Positions 50,554 through 60,219 of a DNA stretch of 64,000 nucleotides are shown here, one piece after another. A program made the translations under genes and the position numbers. The notes beneath the pieces were generated by a model. That model was not told the DNA's origin. It saw nothing but the letters and a program-made list of their open reading frames with translations, and did not search any database. The stretch's first letter is position 1. Every line of letters starts with the position of its first letter. Source of the DNA: Sediminicola sp037203765 (GTDB taxonomy: Bacteria; Bacteroidota; Bacteroidia; Flavobacteriales; Flavobacteriaceae); the NCBI RefSeq assembly GCF_037203765.1, contig NZ_JBBCAS010000002.1, positions 62,001 through 126,000 on the forward strand, given 5' to 3'.

Positions 50554-51663
50554 TTACTTCAATAGCTCGGCAATCTTTTGCTCCAAGGCGGGGCCTCTAA
50601 GGTTCTTCGCAACGATAACACCGTTTTCATCCAAGATAAAGGTGGCCGGAATGGCATCTACATTGTACAATTTTGCAATTTCATCAAAGTACTGCACGTT
50701 GGAAACGTGGTTCCAGGTAAGACCGTCATCTTCAATGGCTTTTTTCCAGTCTTCGGCCTTTCTATCCAAGGAAACGCCCAAGATGTTCAATCCCTTATCG
50801 TGGTATTGGTTGTAAACCTTGACCACATTTGGGTTCTCAGCCCTACATGGCTTGCACCAAGCGGCCCAGAAATCAACGATAGTTACTTTCCCCAGAGCAT
50901 CATTAAGTGCCAACAGATCCCCGTTAGGGGTAGGGGCCGTAAAGTTGGGGGCCTTGCTGCCAATAGCGGTACTCTTGCTACTGTTCAATTTTTCTTCTAT
51001 GCCCTTTGCTTGTTTGGTCTTTTTCATTTCCGGAGAAAGTCCATCATACAAAGTTTTAACTTCCTCATCGGTCATGGACTTGGTCTGAAGCACCTTATCG
51101 ATGATCAGAACAGAAATAAGGGAGTTTGGATTTTTCTTTACGTAATCCAATTCAAAATTCTTTGCCTCCTCCTGTAATTCAAAATACTCGTCCCTTAGGG
51201 ATGCCATGGTGCCTTCATCGCTATTGGCACTTGCCTTCCTCATATCGGCATTGATGGACATGGCCCTGCTGGACAATGCTTTTGATCCTTTAATGAAATC
51301 ACTGAAGTATTCGTTTTGGGGAGTTCCCGCAATCTGTGCATTGTTTAAGCTGTCTTTTTGAACCGTCAGTTCTATTTCACCTTTTTCAACAACAAAAGGA
51401 ATGTTGCCCCTGAGTTGATCTATATAGATATAATGCAATTCCGGAAGGTCTGCCGGTCCCGAAAAATTGAATTTTCCATTTTCAACGGTAGTGGTATCCA
51501 CGTCTACCAACTGATTCTGGTCATTTGCCATTTTTAGATACACCTTGGTACCGTTCTCTAAATCCCCATTGATCGTTCCAACAAGACTAAAACCATCTGG
51601 ATTTTTATTGCAAGCAATTATGGCCGTTAAAGCACAAAGGGATACTATTATTTTTTTCATCAT
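50554..51663 (-). CDS. TlpA-like thioredoxin lipoprotein with DUF4369 domain
   Basis: Envelope disulfide oxidoreductase of 369 residues. The lipobox is TAIIAC (lipidated cysteine about residue 18). An N-terminal DUF4369 domain (about 25-125), a helical linker and a C-terminal thioredoxin domain (about 235-369) follow. The redox motif WCKPC sits in DFWAAWCKPCRAEN, and the cis-proline is in DAIPATFIL. It probably reduces or isomerises disulfides in exported proteins. Two consecutive ATG codons (51663, 51660) are possible starts. It is a single leftward gene. Confidence 0.9.
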   Translation of the reverse strand: MMKKIIVSLCALTAIIACNKNPDGFSLVGTINGDLENGTKVYLKMANDQNQLVDVDTTTVENGKFNFSGPADLPELHYIYIDQLRGNIPFVVEKGEIELTVQKDSLNNAQIAGTPQNEYFSDFIKGSKALSSRAMSINADMRKASANSDEGTMASLRDEYFELQEEAKNFELDYVKKNPNSLISVLIIDKVLQTKSMTDEEVKTLYDGLSPEMKKTKQAKGIEEKLNSSKSTAIGSKAPNFTAPTPNGDLLALNDALGKVTIVDFWAAWCKPCRAENPNVVKVYNQYHDKGLNILGVSLDRKAEDWKKAIEDDGLTWNHVSNVQYFDEIAKLYNVDAIPATFILDENGVIVAKNLRGPALEQKIAELLK

Positions 51664-51704
51664 TTTTAATTTAGACGGTCAAAGGTAATTATATTATCGT
51701 GTAT

Positions 51705-51743
51705 AAAAAAAGCCCTTAACATTACATAAATGCTAGGGCTCTT
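51705..51743 (-). terminator. Terminator of the small outer-membrane barrel gene
   Basis: On the minus strand AGCCCT pairs with AGGGCT, with partial pairing in the inner 7 bases, followed by a T run of seven. It lies 22 bases after the gene's stop. Confidence 0.7.
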
Positions 51744-51764
51744 TGTATTGGTTAATAGGTGGTC

Positions 51765-52250
51765 CTAAAATTGGTAACGGATACCAAGAGCGATATCAAA
51801 GTTGAAATCATTAAAAGAATGATCATAACCAGCCACTCCAATTTCAGGTCTAAAATCCAATGAAAGAAGCAATGGGATATTAAAATTATATTCGATACCA
51901 ATATCACCGGCGGCAAAAACAAATAGCCCACCATCATCTGGATAATTAACATGATCTACACTTCCTAATCCACCACCAACACCGTAATACCAGTTGAAAT
52001 CCCCTTCAATTGGCCGTACCCATTGGTGAACGATTGCCAATTTAAAGGCATCATAGTTTCTACTGTCTCTCCAGCCTAGGTCGAACTCCAATCTTTTATT
52101 GGAGGATAGGGCTGTTTGGTAGGAGATTTCAGCTCCAAAACCATCACTATCGCCTAAACGAAGTCCAAGTGCATTGTCAGCAACACGCTGTGCGCTCAAT
52201 GAGAAACTCGCAAAGCAAAGGATAAGCGTTAAAATTTTAAATATTTTCAT
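51765..52250 (-). CDS. Small outer-membrane beta-barrel protein
   Basis: Protein of 161 residues with a signal peptide (residues 1-20, ending LSAQ) and alternating amphipathic strands such as LRLGDSDGFGAEISYQTAL and FNFDIALGIRYQF. It ends in Phe, as in outer-membrane barrels. Eight strands would fit the length. Function is unknown. A TAATTTTG -7 match lies on the minus strand at 52279-52286. It is divergent from the large FAD/Fe-S gene. Confidence 0.75.
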   Translation of the reverse strand: MKIFKILTLILCFASFSLSAQRVADNALGLRLGDSDGFGAEISYQTALSSNKRLEFDLGWRDSRNYDAFKLAIVHQWVRPIEGDFNWYYGVGGGLGSVDHVNYPDDGGLFVFAAGDIGIEYNFNIPLLLSLDFRPEIGVAGYDHSFNDFNFDIALGIRYQF

Positions 52251-52340
52251 AAGTTTTGTTTTAAGATTATTTCGGGTCCAAAATTAGATGATTATTGATG
52301 GCGTAAAGTTAATAAAAACTTAATTTAGCACTTAAAATTG

Positions 52341-55256
52341 ATGGAAGTGGATAATAATTTGCTCTTAAAACTAAAAAGCAATTTAGAGGGGGACATGCAA
52401 TGGGATACCCTTACAACTGCACTATATGCAACAGATGCCTCTGTTTATCGTAAGATTCCATTGGCAGTGGTCTTTCCAAAAACGGTTGAGGATATTAGAA
52501 AGGTTGTGAATTTTGCAAGTGAGCAAGGTGTTGGTATTATACCAAGAACAGCTGGGACCTCTTTGGCAGGACAATGTGTAGGAGATGGTTTGGTTGTGGA
52601 TGTTTCCAAGTATTTTACCCAAATTATCCATTTGGACGAAGCCAAAAGGCAGGTAACCGTACAGCCAGGGGTCATTAGAGATGAGCTGAATCTATTTTTG
52701 GCACCCTACGGATTGTTCTTTGGGCCCAATACCTCCACCTCCAACAGATGCATGATAGGAGGTATGGTAGGTAACAACTCTTCCGGTACTACCTCTATCC
52801 AACAAGGGGTAACCAGGGATAAAGTCATCTCCATGAAGACCATTTTGGCAGATGGTGCCGATGTTGAGTTCAGCGCCCTTTCCAAAGCTGATTTTATAAA
52901 AAAAATGGAATTGGACACTCTGGAAGGTTCGGTTTATAAGAATTTATATAAGGAACTCAGTAATACTGCAATCCAGCAAGAAATATTGGAAGAGTTTCCC
53001 AAGCCTTCCATCCATCGTAGAAATACGGGGTATGCCGTTGATGAAATCCTAAAAAGCAATGTGTTTACCAATGTTGATGAGGATATCAACCTTTGTAAAC
53101 TATTGAGTGGTAGTGAAGGTACTTTAGCCTTTACCACTGAAATTACCTTAGAATTGGATGTGCTGCCACCAACATTATCTGCCATGGTGGTCACCCATTA
53201 CCATACCTTGGAAGACAGTTTAAAGGATGTGGTTCCCGTTATGGAGCACAACCTTCATTCCTGTGAAATGATGGATAAGGTCATTCTTGACTGTACCAAG
53301 AACAACAGGGCGCAATTGGCCAATAGATTCTTTATAGAAGGGGATCCGGCAGCCGTGTTGATGTTGGAACTGCGTTCCGATACCGAAGAAGACCTGAACA
53401 GACAGGTAGCTGCATTGTTGGCAACCATAGAAACGTCGGGATTCAGTTATTCCAATGCCATTCTGAAGGAGGGAAATACCAATAAGGCTGCAGAATTGAG
53501 AAAAGCAGGCTTGGGACTGTTGGGCAATATGGTCGGGGACCGAAAGGCCGTGGCCTGTATAGAGGATACTGCCGTGGCCTTGGAAGATTTGAAAGATTTT
53601 ATTGGGGAGTTTTCCCAGATCATGAAATCGTATAGACAGGACGCCGTATATTACGCCCATGCGGGCGCGGGAGAGCTCCATTTGCGACCTATTTTGAACC
53701 TTAAGAAATCGGAAGATGTGGCCTTGTTCAGGGCTATTACCACCGATGTGGCCAAATTGACCAAGCGTTATAAGGGCTCCTTTAGCGGGGAGCATGGTGA
53801 CGGGATTGTCAGGGCAGAATTTATTCCTTTGATGATTGGTGAGAACAATTACCAATTGCTGAAGCGGGTAAAATCCTACTTTGATCCCAAAGGGATATTC
53901 AATCCTGGAAAAATAGTGGACGCCTATCCCATGGACGAGTCCCTGCGTTACGAAATTGACCGTGAAGAGCCTGAGATCAAGACCTTACTCGATTTTTCGG
54001 ACAGTGAGGGTATGTTAAAGGCGGCCGAAAAATGCAATGGGAGTGGGGATTGTAGAAAAACCCACCATGTTGCTGGGGCCATGTGTCCCAGTTACCATGC
54101 CACCAAAAATGAAAAAGATACCACTAGGGGTCGCGCCAACGCTCTGCGTGAATTTTTGACCAACCCAAGTGGTGTCAATCGATTCGACAGTAAGGAGCTG
54201 AAGGATGTTTTTGACCTTTGTCTAAGCTGTAAGGCATGCTCCAGTGAATGCCCGAGTAACGTGGATATAGCGACCCTGAAAACAGAATTTTTATACCAAT
54301 ACCAGGAAGCAAACGGGTATCCGTTACGGGGCAAACTGTTCGCCCACAATACCCGATTGAACAAATTGGGCAGTAAAATGGCTGGCTTGACCAATGTGGT
54401 ATATGGATCTAAGGTATTGAGTTCTTTAGTTAAGAAAACTGCCGGGGTGGCACAAGAAAGAAGCCTGCCAAAAGTTTCAAGTTTTGATTTCAATAAGCAC
54501 CTTCAAAAGGCTATAAAAAAGAATACTATAACAAAATCAAAAGTGGTTTTGTATATTGATGAATTCACCAATTATCTAGATACCGAACTTGGTCAGGATG
54601 CTATTGAGGTGTTGTGTAAATTGGGTTATGACGTGCAACTGTTTTATGCGGAAAGTGGCCGTACCTATATTTCCAAAGGATTTTTAAAGGAGGCCAAAAA
54701 ACTGGCCCTAGCCAATATGGAAAGATTAAAAGAATTTGCCGTTCAGGGATTACCGGTCATTGGATTGGAGCCTTCAGCGGTTCTGACCTTTAGGGATGAA
54801 TACAAGCGTTTCGGGGGTGATCCCAAAATAATGGATGCCATAGCCTCAAATTCCTTCCTTATTGAGGAATTTTTGGCAAATGAAATTCAAAAAGGGATAA
54901 TAACTTCGGATCGTTTTACCAAAGCGGCAAGGACCGTGAAAATCCATAACCATTGTCATCAAAAAGCATTGTCGAACCAAAAGGTAACTTTTGATGTTCT
55001 AAACTTACCAGAGAACTATACTGTTTCCATTATAAGTTCTGGTTGTTGTGGGATGGCGGGATCTTTTGGCTATGAGAAGGAACATTATGAAGTGAGTATG
55101 CAGATCGGGGAATTACGATTGTTTCCTGCAGTGAGGAAATCTGGCGAGGAGGTCATCATTGCAGCCAATGGAACCAGTTGCAGGCATCAGATCCATGATG
55201 GCACCAAAAGAAAAGCCTTACATCCTATAACCATTTTAAAACAGGCCTTAGTCTAG
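52341..55256 (+). CDS. FAD-linked oxidase / Fe-S (CCG domain) fusion protein, GlcD/DLD-like
   Basis: Oxidoreductase of 971 residues. A FAD-binding PCMH domain (about 30-260, with PRTAGTSLAGQCVG and PGVIRDELN) and a FAD-linked oxidase C-terminal domain (about 260-535, with GEHGDG) are fused to a [4Fe-4S] domain (CNGSGDCR, CLSCKACSSECPS near 560-640). Two CCG-type segments follow (HNHCHQ and SSGCCGMAGSFGYEKEH near 865-920). It may oxidise D-lactate, glycolate or another 2-hydroxyacid and pass electrons to quinone. ATG 52341 is taken; a TTG precedes it. It is convergent with the LpxH-like gene, 10 bases away. Confidence 0.88.
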   Translation: MEVDNNLLLKLKSNLEGDMQWDTLTTALYATDASVYRKIPLAVVFPKTVEDIRKVVNFASEQGVGIIPRTAGTSLAGQCVGDGLVVDVSKYFTQIIHLDEAKRQVTVQPGVIRDELNLFLAPYGLFFGPNTSTSNRCMIGGMVGNNSSGTTSIQQGVTRDKVISMKTILADGADVEFSALSKADFIKKMELDTLEGSVYKNLYKELSNTAIQQEILEEFPKPSIHRRNTGYAVDEILKSNVFTNVDEDINLCKLLSGSEGTLAFTTEITLELDVLPPTLSAMVVTHYHTLEDSLKDVVPVMEHNLHSCEMMDKVILDCTKNNRAQLANRFFIEGDPAAVLMLELRSDTEEDLNRQVAALLATIETSGFSYSNAILKEGNTNKAAELRKAGLGLLGNMVGDRKAVACIEDTAVALEDLKDFIGEFSQIMKSYRQDAVYYAHAGAGELHLRPILNLKKSEDVALFRAITTDVAKLTKRYKGSFSGEHGDGIVRAEFIPLMIGENNYQLLKRVKSYFDPKGIFNPGKIVDAYPMDESLRYEIDREEPEIKTLLDFSDSEGMLKAAEKCNGSGDCRKTHHVAGAMCPSYHATKNEKDTTRGRANALREFLTNPSGVNRFDSKELKDVFDLCLSCKACSSECPSNVDIATLKTEFLYQYQEANGYPLRGKLFAHNTRLNKLGSKMAGLTNVVYGSKVLSSLVKKTAGVAQERSLPKVSSFDFNKHLQKAIKKNTITKSKVVLYIDEFTNYLDTELGQDAIEVLCKLGYDVQLFYAESGRTYISKGFLKEAKKLALANMERLKEFAVQGLPVIGLEPSAVLTFRDEYKRFGGDPKIMDAIASNSFLIEEFLANEIQKGIITSDRFTKAARTVKIHNHCHQKALSNQKVTFDVLNLPENYTVSIISSGCCGMAGSFGYEKEHYEVSMQIGELRLFPAVRKSGEEVIIAANGTSCRHQIHDGTKRKALHPITILKQALV

Positions 55257-55266
55257 TGGTACGGAT

Positions 55267-56106
55267 TTACGCTGCTGGTGGATTGCTTTTTTTTGCAATG
55301 GATGAAATCAATTCTTGAAGGTTCATTTTCTTTAAATCCTCATCGGCAAAGAATGGTGATAATTTATCGTGGTTGTAATGATAAATCTTCCATCTTTTAA
55401 AGTTGTACTCTAAAGAGGTCAAATTTTCTACCCAATCCCCAGAATTGAGATAGGTGCATTTTCCGTTTTTATTTTCAACATACTCCTTTTTCGGTTGGTG
55501 GATATGTCCACAGACCACGTTGTCATATTCGTTTTCAATGGCCAGCTCTGCAGCTGTTCTTTCAAAATCACTTATAAATTTTAGGGCACCCTTGACGTTG
55601 TTTTTGATTTTTTTGGAAATGGAGCTCTTTTCCCTTCCAAGTTTAATGTTTAACCAATTGATGCCGCTATTCATCAGTATGAGTGTATCGTAGCCATAAG
55701 CGCCCAATTTGGCTAACCATTTTGCCTTTTGTATTGAATGATCAAAAATATCGCCATGGAAAAACCATGTTTTCCGACCGTCCAAGTCCAATACCAATTT
55801 GTTGACAATGTGAATATTACCTATGGTAGTACCAGCAAACTTGCGCAACATTTCATCATGGTTGCCGGTGATGTAATAGACTTCTACACCATTTGCGGCC
55901 ATTCCAATTATTTTTTTCAAAACCTTCAAATGCGAGGTCGGAAAATACCGCTTGCTAAATTGCCCAATATCAATAATATCACCGTTCAAGATCAATTTTT
56001 TGGGTTGGATGCTGTTCAAATAGGCAATGAGCTCATCGGCATGACTCCCAAAGGTGCCCAAATGCACATCTGAAATTACCGCAACCTCTATTTTTCTTTT
56101 TTTCAA
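55267..56106 (-). CDS. Metallophosphoesterase, UDP-2,3-diacylglucosamine hydrolase-like (LpxH-like)
   Basis: Calcineurin-like phosphoesterase of 279 residues. Metal motifs occur in order: DVHLG, NGDIID, TGNHDE, FFHGDIFD, and CGHIHQP. Spacing and the LNSGDW ending of the core resemble LpxH-type UDP-2,3-diacylglucosamine diphosphatases of lipid A synthesis, but a broader phosphoesterase function cannot be excluded. No signal peptide is seen. It is a single leftward gene with about 185 bases before divergent aroC. Confidence 0.85.
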   Translation of the reverse strand: MKKRKIEVAVISDVHLGTFGSHADELIAYLNSIQPKKLILNGDIIDIGQFSKRYFPTSHLKVLKKIIGMAANGVEVYYITGNHDEMLRKFAGTTIGNIHIVNKLVLDLDGRKTWFFHGDIFDHSIQKAKWLAKLGAYGYDTLILMNSGINWLNIKLGREKSSISKKIKNNVKGALKFISDFERTAAELAIENEYDNVVCGHIHQPKKEYVENKNGKCTYLNSGDWVENLTSLEYNFKRWKIYHYNHDKLSPFFADEDLKKMNLQELISSIAKKSNPPAA

Positions 56107-56246
56107 TGACTTTTATTTTGTCCAAAAAAAACTAATTAGTATAAACTTACAATTACCAAGAGATCAACAATTGTTAAGCAAAAGGTTAAGTTTAGATTAA
56201 TTTGTGTTAATTGAATTGTAAAGGGTAATATGCCCCTACTTCATTT

Positions 56247-56275
56247 TTGTTTCTCTGATTTAAGATTTACCTTTG
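56247..56275 (+). promoter_or_regulatory. aroC promoter
   Basis: TTG at 56247-56249, an 18-base spacer and TACCTTTG at 56268-56275 match the Bacteroidota -33/-7 consensus, with about 16 bases from the -7 box to the ATG. Confidence 0.65.
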
Positions 56276-56291
56276 AACGAAAGATATCTAC

Positions 56292-57356
56292 ATGGCTGGT
56301 AATACATTTGGTACCCTATTCAAACTAATGACTTTTGGTGAATCTCATGGTGTGGCCATTGGTGGCGTTTTGGACGGATGTCCTGCTGGAATTCAATTGG
56401 ATTTGGAGGCCATTCAAACAGAATTGGATCGTCGTAAACCCGGTCAATCGGCCATCGTTACCCAACGTAAAGAACCGGATTCCGTGGAGTTTTATTCCGG
56501 AATTTTTGAGGGCAAGACTACTGGTACGCCCATAGGTTTTGCCATTCACAATACCAATCAAAAATCGCACGACTATTCCCATATAAAGGATTCATACAGG
56601 CCTTCCCATGCCGATTATGTTTATGACCAGAAATATGGATTTAGGGATTATAGAGGAGGTGGAAGGAGCTCGGCCAGGGAAACCGCGAGTAGGGTAGTGG
56701 CTGGTGCCATCGCCAAACAATTTCTAAAGGGTATCAAAATAAATGCCTATGTCTCACAGGTCGGAGATTTATCCCTATCCACCAATTACAAGGAATTGGA
56801 TTTCTCATTGATAGAGTCGAACCCAGTACGCTGTCCAGACCCTGAAATGGCCTTGAAAATGGAAAATTATATCAAGGAAATTAGAAAGGAAGGTGATACG
56901 ATAGGTGGTGTAATCACCTGCGTTGTACAGAATGTACCCATTGGTTTGGGGGAACCTGCCTTTGATAAGCTCCATGCAGAATTGGGTAAGGCCATGCTAT
57001 CCATAAATGCCGTAAAGGGATTTGAATATGGCAGTGGATTTGAAGGGGTTAAAATGAAGGGAAGTGCGCATAACGACCAGTTTAATTCGGATGGCACTAC
57101 CAAAACCAACCACAGTGGCGGTATCCAAGGGGGTATCAGTAATGGAATGGATATTTATTTCAACATCGCCTTTAAACCAGTTGCCACGGTTATTCAAGGC
57201 TATGAGACTATAGATAAAGAAGGTAATATGGTAACCACACAGGGTAAAGGACGACACGATCCTTGTGTTGTGCCAAGAGCAGTGCCCATAGTGGAGGCCA
57301 TGACCGCCTTGGTTTTGGCAGATTATACCTTGTTGAACAGGACAATCAAATTATAA
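56292..57356 (+). CDS. aroC: Chorismate synthase
   Basis: FMN-dependent enzyme of 354 residues that converts EPSP to chorismate, the last shikimate step. Signatures GESHGVAIGGVLDGCPAG, DYRGGGRSSARETASRVVAGAIA and GRHDPCVVPRAVPIVEAM identify the family, and length is normal. A clear promoter lies just upstream. It is followed 62 bases later by the first dicarboxylate symporter, possibly in the same transcript because no terminator is seen between them. Confidence 0.97.
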   Translation: MAGNTFGTLFKLMTFGESHGVAIGGVLDGCPAGIQLDLEAIQTELDRRKPGQSAIVTQRKEPDSVEFYSGIFEGKTTGTPIGFAIHNTNQKSHDYSHIKDSYRPSHADYVYDQKYGFRDYRGGGRSSARETASRVVAGAIAKQFLKGIKINAYVSQVGDLSLSTNYKELDFSLIESNPVRCPDPEMALKMENYIKEIRKEGDTIGGVITCVVQNVPIGLGEPAFDKLHAELGKAMLSINAVKGFEYGSGFEGVKMKGSAHNDQFNSDGTTKTNHSGGIQGGISNGMDIYFNIAFKPVATVIQGYETIDKEGNMVTTQGKGRHDPCVVPRAVPIVEAMTALVLADYTLLNRTIKL

Positions 57357-57418
57357 TTTTCCTTTTTTTCGGCTTTTCCTCACAAAATAGTATCTTACTC
57401 CCTTAAAATTTAAAATTT

Positions 57419-58732
57419 ATGAGGAAGCTGGAATTGCATTGGCGAATTCTTATTGGAATGTTTTTGGGCGTCATTTTTGCCTTTTTAATGGTCCAATTGG
57501 AATGGGGACCAAAATTTGTATCGGATTGGATAAAACCTTTCGGTAATATATTTATCAACTCCCTAAAATTAATTGCAGTTCCGTTGATTCTTGGATCCCT
57601 GATCAAAGGGGTTTCCGACCTGAAGGATATTTCCAAATTATCCAAAATGGGGGGCAGGACCATAGGAATCTATGTCCTAACGACCATTATTGCGGTATCT
57701 ATAGGTTTAGGGGTGGTCAATTTGGTGAAGCCGGGATCTTCCATTTCACAAGAAACCAGAAATGAACTTGTAGAAAATTATAAAGGTGACGCAGACTCAA
57801 AAATAGCAGAGGCAGCCAAACAAAGAGATGCCGGGCCTTTGAGGGCATTGGAGGATCTGGTGCCGGAAAATATTTTCCAAGCTGCCAGTGACAACGGAAA
57901 CATGCTCCAGGTAATCTTTTTTGCCATTCTCTTTGGTGTGGGACTTATCCTGATCCCAGAAGAGCAGGCCGACCCGGTGAAGAAATTTTTTGACGGTTTT
58001 AATGAGGTGATCCTAAAGTTGATCGACTTGATCATGTTAGCGGCACCCTTTGGGGTATTTGCCCTATTGGCGGCATTGGTGGTAGAATCACCCAGTATGG
58101 ATCTTTTCAAGGCGTTGGGGTGGTATGCCCTTTCCGTATTGATTGGACTTACATTGATGATAGCCGTGTATATTTTAATTGTATGGTTGGTGACCAAAAA
58201 AACTCCGTCCTTCTTTTTAAAGGGAATCTCTCCGGCTCAATTATTGGCATTTTCAACCAGTTCCAGCGCCGCCACCCTTCCTGTGACCATGGAACGGGTA
58301 GAGGAGCATCTGGGAGTTGAGGAAGAGGTGACCAGTTTTGTACTGCCCATCGGAGCCACCATCAACATGGACGGTACGAGTCTTTATCAGGCAGTGGCCG
58401 CTGTTTTTATAGCCCAAGCGTTTGGGATGGACCTCAGTTTGTCTGCCCAATTGGGAATCATTGTTACGGCGACATTGGCATCCATTGGGAGTGCTGCCGT
58501 ACCGGGTGCGGGAATGGTCATGTTGGTCATTGTGCTGGCGCAAGCAGGAATACCTGAAGCAGGTCTGGCACTGATTTTTGCCGTGGACCGTCCATTGGAT
58601 ATGTGCAGGACCGTAGTGAACGTTACCGGAGATGCGACCGTTTCCATGGTAGTTGCCAAGTCCGTGGATAAATTGGGAGATCCCAAGGTGAAGGATTGGG
58701 ACGACCATTACAAGGGAAAGAAGGTTATTTAA
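57419..58732 (+). CDS. Dicarboxylate/amino acid:cation symporter (copy 1)
   Basis: Inner-membrane DAACS-family transporter of 437 residues related to GltP and DctA. The family has eight helices with two re-entrant loops. The serine-rich hairpin AFSTSSSAATLPVTM, the NMDGTSLYQ motif and the PGAGMVML and DRPLDMCRTVVNVTGD blocks are present. Na+ or H+ coupling and glutamate/aspartate or C4-dicarboxylate substrates are expected. It is followed by a terminator and then a second copy. Confidence 0.92.
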   Translation: MRKLELHWRILIGMFLGVIFAFLMVQLEWGPKFVSDWIKPFGNIFINSLKLIAVPLILGSLIKGVSDLKDISKLSKMGGRTIGIYVLTTIIAVSIGLGVVNLVKPGSSISQETRNELVENYKGDADSKIAEAAKQRDAGPLRALEDLVPENIFQAASDNGNMLQVIFFAILFGVGLILIPEEQADPVKKFFDGFNEVILKLIDLIMLAAPFGVFALLAALVVESPSMDLFKALGWYALSVLIGLTLMIAVYILIVWLVTKKTPSFFLKGISPAQLLAFSTSSSAATLPVTMERVEEHLGVEEEVTSFVLPIGATINMDGTSLYQAVAAVFIAQAFGMDLSLSAQLGIIVTATLASIGSAAVPGAGMVMLVIVLAQAGIPEAGLALIFAVDRPLDMCRTVVNVTGDATVSMVVAKSVDKLGDPKVKDWDDHYKGKKVI

Positions 58733-58761
58733 AATATCACAAACACATCTTGGATTCATTG

Positions 58762-58798
58762 TTTTAGGGCCTTTTTTGGGCCCTAAAATATTTTTATA
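58762..58798 (+). terminator. Terminator between the two symporter genes
   Basis: TTTTAGGGCC (58762-58771) pairs with GGCCCTAAAA (58779-58788) around TTTTTTG and is followed by a T-rich tail (TATTTTTATA). It lies 30 bases after the first symporter's stop. Confidence 0.8.
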
Positions 58799-58855
58799 TG
58801 CCTTTGTAATTTCAATCGAATCTTCTAATACATTAGCGCGTTCTTATTTGAAATT

Positions 58856-60157
58856 ATGAAAAAAGTCGCTTTGCATTGGCAAATCCTAATTGGGATGTTG
58901 TTGGGTTTGCTTTTTGGATATCTAATGCTCCAAGTATCTGGGGGCAAAGAGTTTGTTGAAAATTGGATAAATCCTCTTGGGGTCATATTCATCAACCTAC
59001 TCAAACTTATAGCCATCCCTTTAATTTTGGCCTCCCTCATCAAGGGCATCTCTGATTTAAAGGACATTTCCAAATTTAGGAACATAGGCCTACGGACAAT
59101 GGTCATCTTCATCATGACCACGGTAATGGCCATAACCATAGGTTTAGTTTTGGTGAATATTTTTAATCCAGGTAATGGTATTTCCAGTGAGACCATTGAA
59201 AGGTTGACTTCTACCTATGCGGACAATTCCGGTCTGCAGGCCAAGATTGAAGAAGCTTCCCTACAAAAGGAAACAGGGCCATTGCAGTTTTTGGTGGATA
59301 TGGTTCCAGATAACATATTTACGGCCATGAGCAACAATAAACTCATGCTACAGGTAATTTTCTTTACCGTATTCCTAGGAATTTCTATGCTGTTGATCGG
59401 GGAAGAACAGGCCAAACCTTTGAAAAATCTTTTTGACTCCTTAAACGATGCAGTGTTAAAAATGGTGGATCTGATCATGCTTACGGCCCCGGTAGCTGTT
59501 TTTGCTTTATTGGCCAATGTGGTGGTCAGCTCGGGGGATCCAGAGTTATTATATGCCCTATTGAAATATTCGGGTGTTGTGGTTCTGGGCCTTATGCTTA
59601 TGATTGTCTTTTATTGTACGGTTATTTTTATAACCACCAGGATCAACCCATTTTGGTTCCTTAAAAAATTGAGTCCAGCCCAACTTTTGGCATTCTCTAC
59701 CAGTAGTAGCGCGGCCGTTCTACCGGTGAACATGAAAATTGTGGAGGACGAAATTGGTGTAGACAAGGAAGTGTCCAGTTTTGTGCTTCCTGTGGGCGCA
59801 ACGGTCAATATGGACGGTACCAGTCTTTATCAAGGGGTTGCAGCAGTATTTATCTCTCAGGCCCTAGGGCACCATTTAGAGCTCACGGATCAGTTGATGA
59901 TTGTTCTAACGGCGCTTTTGGCCTCTATAGGCTCGGCAGCCGTCCCAGGTGCTGGAATGGTCATGTTGGTCATCGTTTTGGAATCCATTGGGTTCCCAGC
60001 GGATAAATTGGCCATCGGACTCGCGCTCATCTTTGCTGTAGACCGTCCTTTGGATATGTGCAGAACGGTAATCAACATAACCGGGGATGCCATGGTGAGT
60101 TTGGTAGTTGCGAAATCTGTTGGAAAAATAGATTTTACCAAGGCCAAAAGGGTATAA
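58856..60157 (+). CDS. Dicarboxylate/amino acid:cation symporter (copy 2)
   Basis: Second DAACS transporter of 433 residues with the same motifs (AFSTSSSAAVLPVNM, NMDGTSLYQ, PGAGMVML, DRPLDMCRTVINITGD). It is a tandem paralogue of the preceding gene. Differences are concentrated in the region after the third helix (about 105-145) and in the C-terminus, which here ends shortly after the last helix. A terminator in front of it suggests separate expression. The DUF1704 gene starts 62 bases downstream. Confidence 0.92.
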   Translation: MKKVALHWQILIGMLLGLLFGYLMLQVSGGKEFVENWINPLGVIFINLLKLIAIPLILASLIKGISDLKDISKFRNIGLRTMVIFIMTTVMAITIGLVLVNIFNPGNGISSETIERLTSTYADNSGLQAKIEEASLQKETGPLQFLVDMVPDNIFTAMSNNKLMLQVIFFTVFLGISMLLIGEEQAKPLKNLFDSLNDAVLKMVDLIMLTAPVAVFALLANVVVSSGDPELLYALLKYSGVVVLGLMLMIVFYCTVIFITTRINPFWFLKKLSPAQLLAFSTSSSAAVLPVNMKIVEDEIGVDKEVSSFVLPVGATVNMDGTSLYQGVAAVFISQALGHHLELTDQLMIVLTALLASIGSAAVPGAGMVMLVIVLESIGFPADKLAIGLALIFAVDRPLDMCRTVINITGDAMVSLVVAKSVGKIDFTKAKRV

Positions 60158-60219
60158 GGACCACGTATTGGGATGTAATGACTAAATTGCGCCCGAATAC
60201 ATTTTTGTAATTGCAGTTT

